A stretch of DNA of 64,000 nt, from NCBI GenBank assembly GCA_025738555.1, contig JAOVFP010000003.1:1922001-1986000 (forward strand), read 5' to 3'. Under the pieces are notes generated by a model. The model did not search any database and was not told the origin of the DNA. It worked only from the letters and a program-made list of their open reading frames with translations. The position numbers and the translations under genes were made by a program. Source of the stretch: Cyathus striatus. Its lineage: Eukaryota > Basidiomycota > Agaricomycetes > Agaricales > Nidulariaceae. Shown here one piece after another: positions 58,003 to 64,000 of the stretch. The first letter of the stretch is position 1. Each line of letters begins with the position of its first letter.

Positions 58003-58712
58003 TGATGCCTGCGCGTGCAGTCCGCATTGTCCCGTCGTCGCTTCCGGGCGACTGGGTTGTGGAAACTGTGGCCGCTCTGCAGCTATCACCGTCGCCATTA
58101 CGCCCTGCATGTGCATCCAACCAGCGCATCTTCCACTGGAAGGGCACAAGGTCCCCGCCGGATGCCATCTTGCAAGTCCCAATTCTGCAACACGCCTGGG
58201 CACTGGCACTGGGTGCCTCCCTGGATGAGAGCACCAACTACGGCGCTGGTCTCCATAAGTTCCACATCTTCTGTGATGTGTTCTCAGTACCCGAACATGA
58301 CCGCCTTCCTGCAGCCTTCCCTCTGCTCCACTCCTTCGCACTCTGGGCAGTCACCGATCCCAATCCAGCTGATCCCCTCTTTGCCGATGGTACTGTGTTT
58401 GAGACTGTGTCTATTCCCACTATTCGCAAGTACCTAGCGGCGGTTCGGGCCTGGCACCTGGCTCAAGGGTGGCCTCCCCCACTATCTGATGAGGATCGTA
58501 CACGACTCGAGTTCTCACTTCGAGGCATGGCACGCATTCAAGGTGCTTCCCGGCGGCGCCCTCCTCGACCCCCCATTACTGTCCCCATGTTACTCACGCT
58601 CCGAGCTGAACTTCGGCTGAGCACCTCCTTTGATGCCTGCATCTGGGCAATGGCAACATCAGTTTTCTTTGGTCTCATGCGTTTTGGCGAAGTCTCTGTG
58701 TCTACACCATAA
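58003..58712 (+). pseudogene. DIRS-like element: tyrosine recombinase, 3' truncated
   Basis: Reads TNYGAGLHKFHIFCDVFSVP, PTIRKYLAAVRAWHLAQGWP and LRGMARIQGASRRRPPRPPI, then VFFGLMRFGEVSVSTP, the start of the catalytic domain with the first catalytic Arg (box I). The reading ends immediately after this, where sequence of a different kind starts AAGTGTCAGCC (58711). The rest of the recombinase is not found in the window. It would integrate the circular DNA intermediate of the element. Confidence 0.82.
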
Positions 58713-58734
58713 GTGTCAGCCAATTATTTTCATT

Positions 58735-60490
58735 AAATGCCTATGTTTTATGATCATGGTGATCATATAAGCTAGGCATTTTTTTTATGATCACCCACTA
58801 TTATATATGTACTAATGAATGTAGGGGTACTAGTGAATGTTTATGTGATCATAAGTGATCTTTCAGTATTTTAGTAGTGTTTCAAGTGCATATTCACTTA
58901 CTACCAGTACTAATGAATCTAATAGTGATCATATGTGATCATTGAGCATTTCAAGTGCATATTCACTTACTATTCATGCTAATGGATGTATAAGTGATCA
59001 TAGGTGATCATTGAGTGCTTTAAGTACATATTCACTTATTATTCATACTAATGGATATATAGGTGTTCATAGGTGATCATTGAGCATTTCAAGTGTATAT
59101 TCACTTACTATTCATACTAATGGATGTATAGGTGTTCATAGGTGATCATTGAGCATTTCAAGTGTATATTCACTTATTATTCACACTAATGGATGTATAG
59201 GTGTTCATAGGTGATTATTAAGCATTTCAAGTGCATATTCACTTACTATTCACACTAATGGATGTATAGGTGATCATAGGTGATCATTAAGTATTTTAAG
59301 TGTATATTTACTTACTATTCACACTAATGAATGTATAGGTGTTCATAGGTGATCATTAAGCATTTCAAGTGTATATTCACTTACTATTCACACTGATGGA
59401 TGTATAGGTGATCATAGGTGATCATTAAGCATTTCAAGTGTATATTCACTTACTATTCACACTAATGAATGTATAGGTGTTCATAGGTGATCATTAAGCA
59501 TTTCAAGTGTATATTCACTTACTATTCACACTAATGAATGTATAGGTGTTCATAGGTGATCATTAAGCATTTCAAGTGCATACCCACTTACTATTCACAC
59601 TAATGGATGTATAGGTGTTCATAGGTGATCATTAAGCATTTCAAGTGCATACCCACTTACTATTCATACTAATGGATGTATAGGTGTTCATAGGTGATCA
59701 TTGAGCATTTCAAGTGTATATTCACTGACTATTCACACTAATGAATGTATAGGTGTTCATAGGTGATCATTAAGCATTTCAAGTGTATATTCACTTACTA
59801 TTCACACTAATGAATGTATAGGTGTTCATAGGTGATCATTAAGCATTTCAAGTGTATATTCACTTACTATTCACACTAATGAATGTATAGGTGTTCATAG
59901 GTGATCATTAAGCATTTCAAGTGTATATTCACTTACTATTCACACTAATGGATGTATAGGTGTTCATAGGTGATCATTAAGCATTTCAAGTGTATATTCA
60001 CTTACTATTCACACTGATGGATGTATAGGTGATCATAGGTGATCATTAAGCATTTCAAGTGTATATTCACTTACTATTCACACTAATGGATGTATAGGTG
60101 TTCATAGATGATCATTGAGCATTTCAAGCATATATGCACATACTATTTGCACTAATGGACATAGTGATCATAGGTGATCATTAAGCATTTCAAGTGTATA
60201 TTCACTTACTATTTGCACTAGTGGACATAGTGATCATAGGTGATCATTAAGCATTTCAAGTGTATATTCACTTACTATTTACACTAATGGATATATAGGT
60301 GTTCATAGGTGATCATTGAACATTTCAAGCATATATTCACATACTATTTGCACTAGTGGACATAGTGATCATAGGTAATCATTGAGCATTTCAAGTGTAT
60401 GTTCACTTACTATTCATGTTAATGGATGTATAGGTGATCATATGTAATCATCAAGTGTTTCAAGTGAGTATTTACTTATTATTGGTACTA
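58735..60490. repeat. 69-bp satellite (~25 units)
   Basis: Head-to-tail units with GTATAGGTGTTCATAGGTGA, TCATTAAGCATTTCAAGTGT and ATATTCACTTACTATTCACA. The central units are nearly identical, while units at both edges diverge, as expected for unequal exchange. The word TTTCAAGTGTATATTCAC is similar to TTTGAAGTGTATATTAC of the 64-bp repeats in the fold-back element. Confidence 0.92.
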
Positions 60491-60880
60491 ATGAATGTGT
60501 ACTTTTAGATGCTACAAAGAGAACTACCAATGTGTGTTTATTAATTCTTGTTTAATAATTCCTCAAAGAACTTATTTTACACAAATTTAGATGCTAAAAT
60601 GAGTGTTGTTAAAACCTGTTTATTAATTTTGAAACATTCTCATTTATAATAAATTTAGGTCATAAGTTTAATCATTAAATTTACAAAGTGTTTATTTACA
60701 GATGCTAGAATTAGAGCTGCCAAATGTGATCATTAGATTCTGCATTCTACCAGTTCTCATATATACCAGAGTATACATATCAAAATTGACTTATCCTTTG
60801 GTCTTATACCTATAATTCTCTCTCAAAATCAATACACAATTTAACTGTCCTTATATAACAAACTACCTTATTCTAATATA
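60491..60880. other. AT-rich non-coding DNA
   Basis: No gene or repeat boundary is recognised. Confidence 0.4.
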
Positions 60881-62760
60881 TAAAAATGGCCAAGACGACA
60901 GCGATGAAACAAGGGATTATGAGGGGAGAAGGGTACAAAGTCGGCAGTACATTGTAACAGGACGAGAGGGGAATGGCGGCGGTAGTGGTGGTGGTAGCGG
61001 CGGTGGCGGTTGGCAAAACAGCAGTAATGCACTGGACAAAAGTGCAGGAGACTCCATTGGCGGTGGCGTGCCCAACGTCGAGACACCAGTGCCGCCGCTG
61101 GCGCGGGAGAAAGAAGAGGAGGACACGGCGGCAGCGGTGGTGGTGGTGGTGTAAGGTAGACACAGCGTCTACATGTCGTTGATAATCCCTTCGTTGAGGT
61201 AGGGGCCGTGGCATTGCAATCGAGCGAAGGGAGACGAGGTGAAAGGTGGTGTAGGCGAACGGCTACGATGCCGTTGAGGAGGGAGGTGGTGGTAGGAGAG
61301 TGGGGATGGGGATGATGCCAAATGGCGTGGACGACAACGGTCGATACCACCGCTGTGAGAAGGGAGGGTTAACGAGGGGGACAATGGAATAGGAGAGAAG
61401 ATTACCTGGTGTTACCGTGCATGTCGAGGACTTGGCGCATCATTTTGACCACTGCGAGGACTTGAGGAATGAGGGGGATGTTGAGGCAGGGGATTTTGAC
61501 GAGGGCTGGGTGACATGGGGTCTACGACGCTGTAGTCTTGAGGATCAGGGAAGACGGAGTGGGCAAGCTGACATGGCGGAGAAGGGAATGTAGGTGGACG
61601 CGTAGGGAGGTTACACGGCTACAATGCCATTACAGCGGGAAGAGGGAATGGAGGTGGTGGGGGCTGTTGGCGAAACGGATGAGACGTCGAGACGACGACG
61701 TTGCTGGTGGTGTTGGAAGGGCCAGTGGAAGTGGGGAGGGCCCCTTTGCGTCGTAGTCATCATCACGACGTAGGAGAGGAGGGAGGAGGTGCCGTTGCCA
61801 CAAGACGGCATGTGAAGGAGGGCGGCTTGACGAATTGTAATTCCGTCTGCGAAAAATAGACGATACTGCAGGCATGAGACAGCAGGGGATGTGGAGGGGA
61901 GGTCAGGATGTGAGGACCACACTCACCAAGCGAACTCGTCCAGCGTCGCTCCACCTTGCACCTCACACCACCCATGACCCATGACCCTTTCCTACCGTTC
62001 CCTTCCGCCCTTTTGCTGTTGTGGCCTTCCCTTTTTTCATTGGTCTTGGCACGTCCCTGGTCAGTACTTCAGTGGTCGCTTGCTGATGTGCCGTTCGTAG
62101 GGTAAGGGGACTGGGCCGCACTGCGCACTAGATGACGCTGGCCCGCTGCAGGGTCTTCATTAGCCGACGTGTGACGAAGTGGGTGGATGAGGGATACGAA
62201 CAGTGGGGAGGAGAGGTGGGTAGGAGAGGGACGATGTTCGTTAATGTGCTCAACTGAGTGCGTTCTCAGATACGCGTGACCTTACACTGTGAGACTTTAT
62301 ATCCTAAAAAGGAATATCAGGGGAGGGCTGGGAACGCGCTCAGCTGAACGCCTCTCCTCCCAATTTCGTATTCACTCCACCTCTTACATACAATGTCCGC
62401 CCCACCTCGTTACCCGACAGTCCGCTTAGTATAAAGCGGGATGGGCAAGAAGACGCTGCAATGGGGTACGTCGACACATGACCAGCAACGCGCCTAGACC
62501 AACGAAGCAAGGGAGGACTGCAGTGGAACAAGGGCGGAAGGGAAAGGCGAGAAATGGTAATGGGTGAGATAAAGTTGGATTTTGGAAGCGAAGAGTAAAG
62601 GGTAGGAGGTGTGAGGTGGAGTGGCGCAAGATGAGTCCTCCGCTTGGTGGGTAACTGTGCCAATTCATGTATGATAAGAGAGCATCCTCGACAGCAGAAC
62701 CATACCACTCCTACCCATACTTGCACGAATAACCAAAACTGTACTACCACTGGTTATATA
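60881..62760. other. CpG- and purine-rich region, no confident gene
   Basis: Several overlapping frames are open, the longest at 60868-61350 on minus. They carry simple Pro, His, Arg and Ser runs from GGTGGTGGCGG-type repeats. A block near 61180-61280 and another near 61590-61660 share words such as GAGACGAGGTGAAAG-like and CGGCTACRATGCCRTT. A Ser/Pro-rich gene on the minus strand is possible but no reading is continuous. Confidence 0.3.
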
Positions 62761-63223
62761 TAAATTTTGTAACAAGACTTTCAGATAAATTTGCGCTATT
62801 AGAGTTTATGTAGGGAGAAAATGGGAATAGAATGCATGAAATAGAATGAGTATAGTATTTAAAATGGCATTAAAATCGACGTAATTCAAGTAGACTAATA
62901 TGGGACAACAATTATAATGGACCGTGGTGGAGAAGGAATTAAAACGAACATATTCCAAGCAATTTAAGTGAATGAATTAAAAGGGATAAAATGAAGCAAA
63001 GTTAATTCTGGTGGTACGCATGCGAGCCTCGAGGTGACTTGGGATTAAATGATAGAACTTAGAAGCATAAGCGAAATAGAATGAATGATATACCGATGTA
63101 TAGGCTAGGATGAATATAGATGATCATAGGTTACTTGCAGCATGCTCATAGCCGCACTTATTTCCTTCCGCTAATGGTAAAGTATGAATAAAGAATTGAT
63201 CAGTAGAGATAAAAGATACATAC
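62761..63223. other. Non-coding DNA downstream of the edge gene
   Basis: AT-rich, no repeats recognised. It includes the last intron or 3' end of the gene at 63224-64000. Confidence 0.4.
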
Positions 63224-64000
63224 CGTTTCCTTGGTTTCACAACCTCTTCAGAACTTTCTAGTCCTTGCTTAGTGCCTATGAGCACGGGAGGCATGTCAGC
63301 ATGTTGAAGAACCCATACAACATCATCAACAGCGTTCCAAAATGTTGCCTCTAACTGGTGCCTATCCTGGTCTGGTGCGCAGTTAATAGCATTAAGCCAC
63401 CATGACAGTGACATAACGACACAGCACAATCCCAATGGCCCCCACAGAACAACGACCCCCAATCGCAACCGTTCGGTGGTGATGACCTCTTAAGGCTATC
63501 ATCATCTGCAACACGCCAATAAGGCTGAATTGATGACCACCACTTGGTCCAGGTGTTGCTGAATTTCGCTGCGATTACGTTCGGCACACCCTTTGTGCTT
63601 CGGTGATTTTTAATCCACCAGGCTACTTCCTTTGGACGGTGTTTGGTTGGAAATGCCTGTTTAAATTATAGGTAGAAATGAACATCTAAAGCTCAATACC
63701 ACAACATAGAGCAACGACTTACACTTCTGTCAGGCTTCTTCAGCTCAAATAGTTTCCATTCATTGATGAGCAATTTCCACCGTACGTCCGATGAAATAGA
63801 CCAAAAGTACTCAATGTACTGCTGTGCATAATCTGGTATAATTCCGGTGTTGTCGCCAGTGCCCGTGGCAATGGGACTTCTAAATGTACATTAACTAACG
63901 TAATTTGTAACATGAAACAGGTTGAATGGAGCTTACATTGGTATGTTTCCCTCGTTGCTAGCTTCAGTAATTCTATCATGAAAGAAGTCAATTGAACGAT
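63224..64000 (-). pseudogene. Basidiomycete hypothetical protein, partial, frameshifted
   Basis: Three exons on the minus strand: beyond 64000 to 63937, 63879-63723 and 63656-63224. All junctions fit (GTAAGC, GTAAGT and GTATGT donors). The protein reads FHDRITEASNEGNIPI, GIIPDYAQQYIEYFWSISSD, VRWKLLINEWKLFELKKPD, AFPTKHRPKEVAWWIKNHRS and KFSNTWTKWWSSIQPYWR, then after a one-base frameshift near 63435 VVMSLSWWLNAINCAPDQ and VDDVVWVLQHADMP. The pattern of an AFPT..RP..VAWWI block, then WWSSIQP.WR and LSWW recalls a lineage-specific hypothetical family that is abundant in Agaricomycetes and often lies in repeats (from memory). Function unknown. The 5' end is outside the window. Confidence 0.6.

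Noticed and set aside
60868..61350. 160-aa minus-strand ORF rich in Pro and His
   Set aside because: Generated by GGTGGTGGC-type repeats; other frames are equally open.

Overview
The window looks like an accessory, transposon-packed segment of a basidiomycete (probably Agaricomycete) nuclear genome. The grounds are short spliceosomal introns of about 45-65 nt with GT...AG ends, a family of fungal NLR (NACHT) genes, a KDZ-type transposon with CxC5/CxC6 cysteine clusters, tyrosine-recombinase (DIRS-like) retrotransposons, hAT and PIF/Harbinger transposases, and many small terminal-repeat elements. All translations, splice junctions and repeat boundaries were read by eye; no database search was possible.

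Layout. 1-1417 is the 3' part of a decayed NLR gene (copy A). 1597-8089 holds three solo LTRs with 4-bp target duplications; two are the same family in opposite orientation and make a 0.88-kb inverted repeat. 8.4-9.7 kb (minus) is a broken Ser/Pro-rich gene of unknown function. 9.8-14.95 kb is a hAT transposase pseudogene carrying a 1.3-kb KDZ-like non-autonomous element and a 0.7-kb insertion in an intron. 17.1-18.5 kb is a Harbinger transposase pseudogene, followed by an unknown convergent gene. 19.57-24.4 kb (minus) is a decayed DIRS-like element. 25.9-32.3 kb is mixed: a 1.5-kb element with 8-bp target duplications, a LINE 3' end, gene scraps and a 277-bp TA-flanked element.

32.46-34.58 kb is the 5' part of NLR copy B. 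It is split from its own 3' exons (46.35-46.95 kb) by an 11.76-kb KDZ element (34583-46338) with an exact 8-bp duplication. That element contains a Pol III-like module, a GC-rich minisatellite block, an acidic accessory gene, a 4.2-kb nested fold-back element (itself holding a TTA-flanked element and a 19-bp tandem array) and a CxC5/CxC6 transposase pseudogene. 47.59-48.74 kb is another solo LTR with a nested 285-bp element. 49.0-52.26 kb is NLR copy C, broken by an LTR-like insertion. 52.8-54.2 kb is a diverged copy of 8.1-9.1 kb. 54.8-58.71 kb is a younger DIRS-like element, cut off inside its recombinase by a 69-bp satellite (to 60.49 kb). 60.9-62.8 kb is CpG-rich without a convincing gene. 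63.2-64 kb (minus) is a frameshifted basidiomycete hypothetical gene that runs off the edge.

How it fits together. Three NLR-plus-flank units share sequence from the NLR 3' end outward, so the locus grew by segmental duplication and was then broken by nested insertions. Paralogous copies supply empty sites that confirm several insertion junctions. Older elements have lost most CpG, and several premature stops sit where CGA would be expected, which fits cytosine methylation followed by deamination. No intact host gene is evident; nearly every coding region has stops, frameshifts or truncation.
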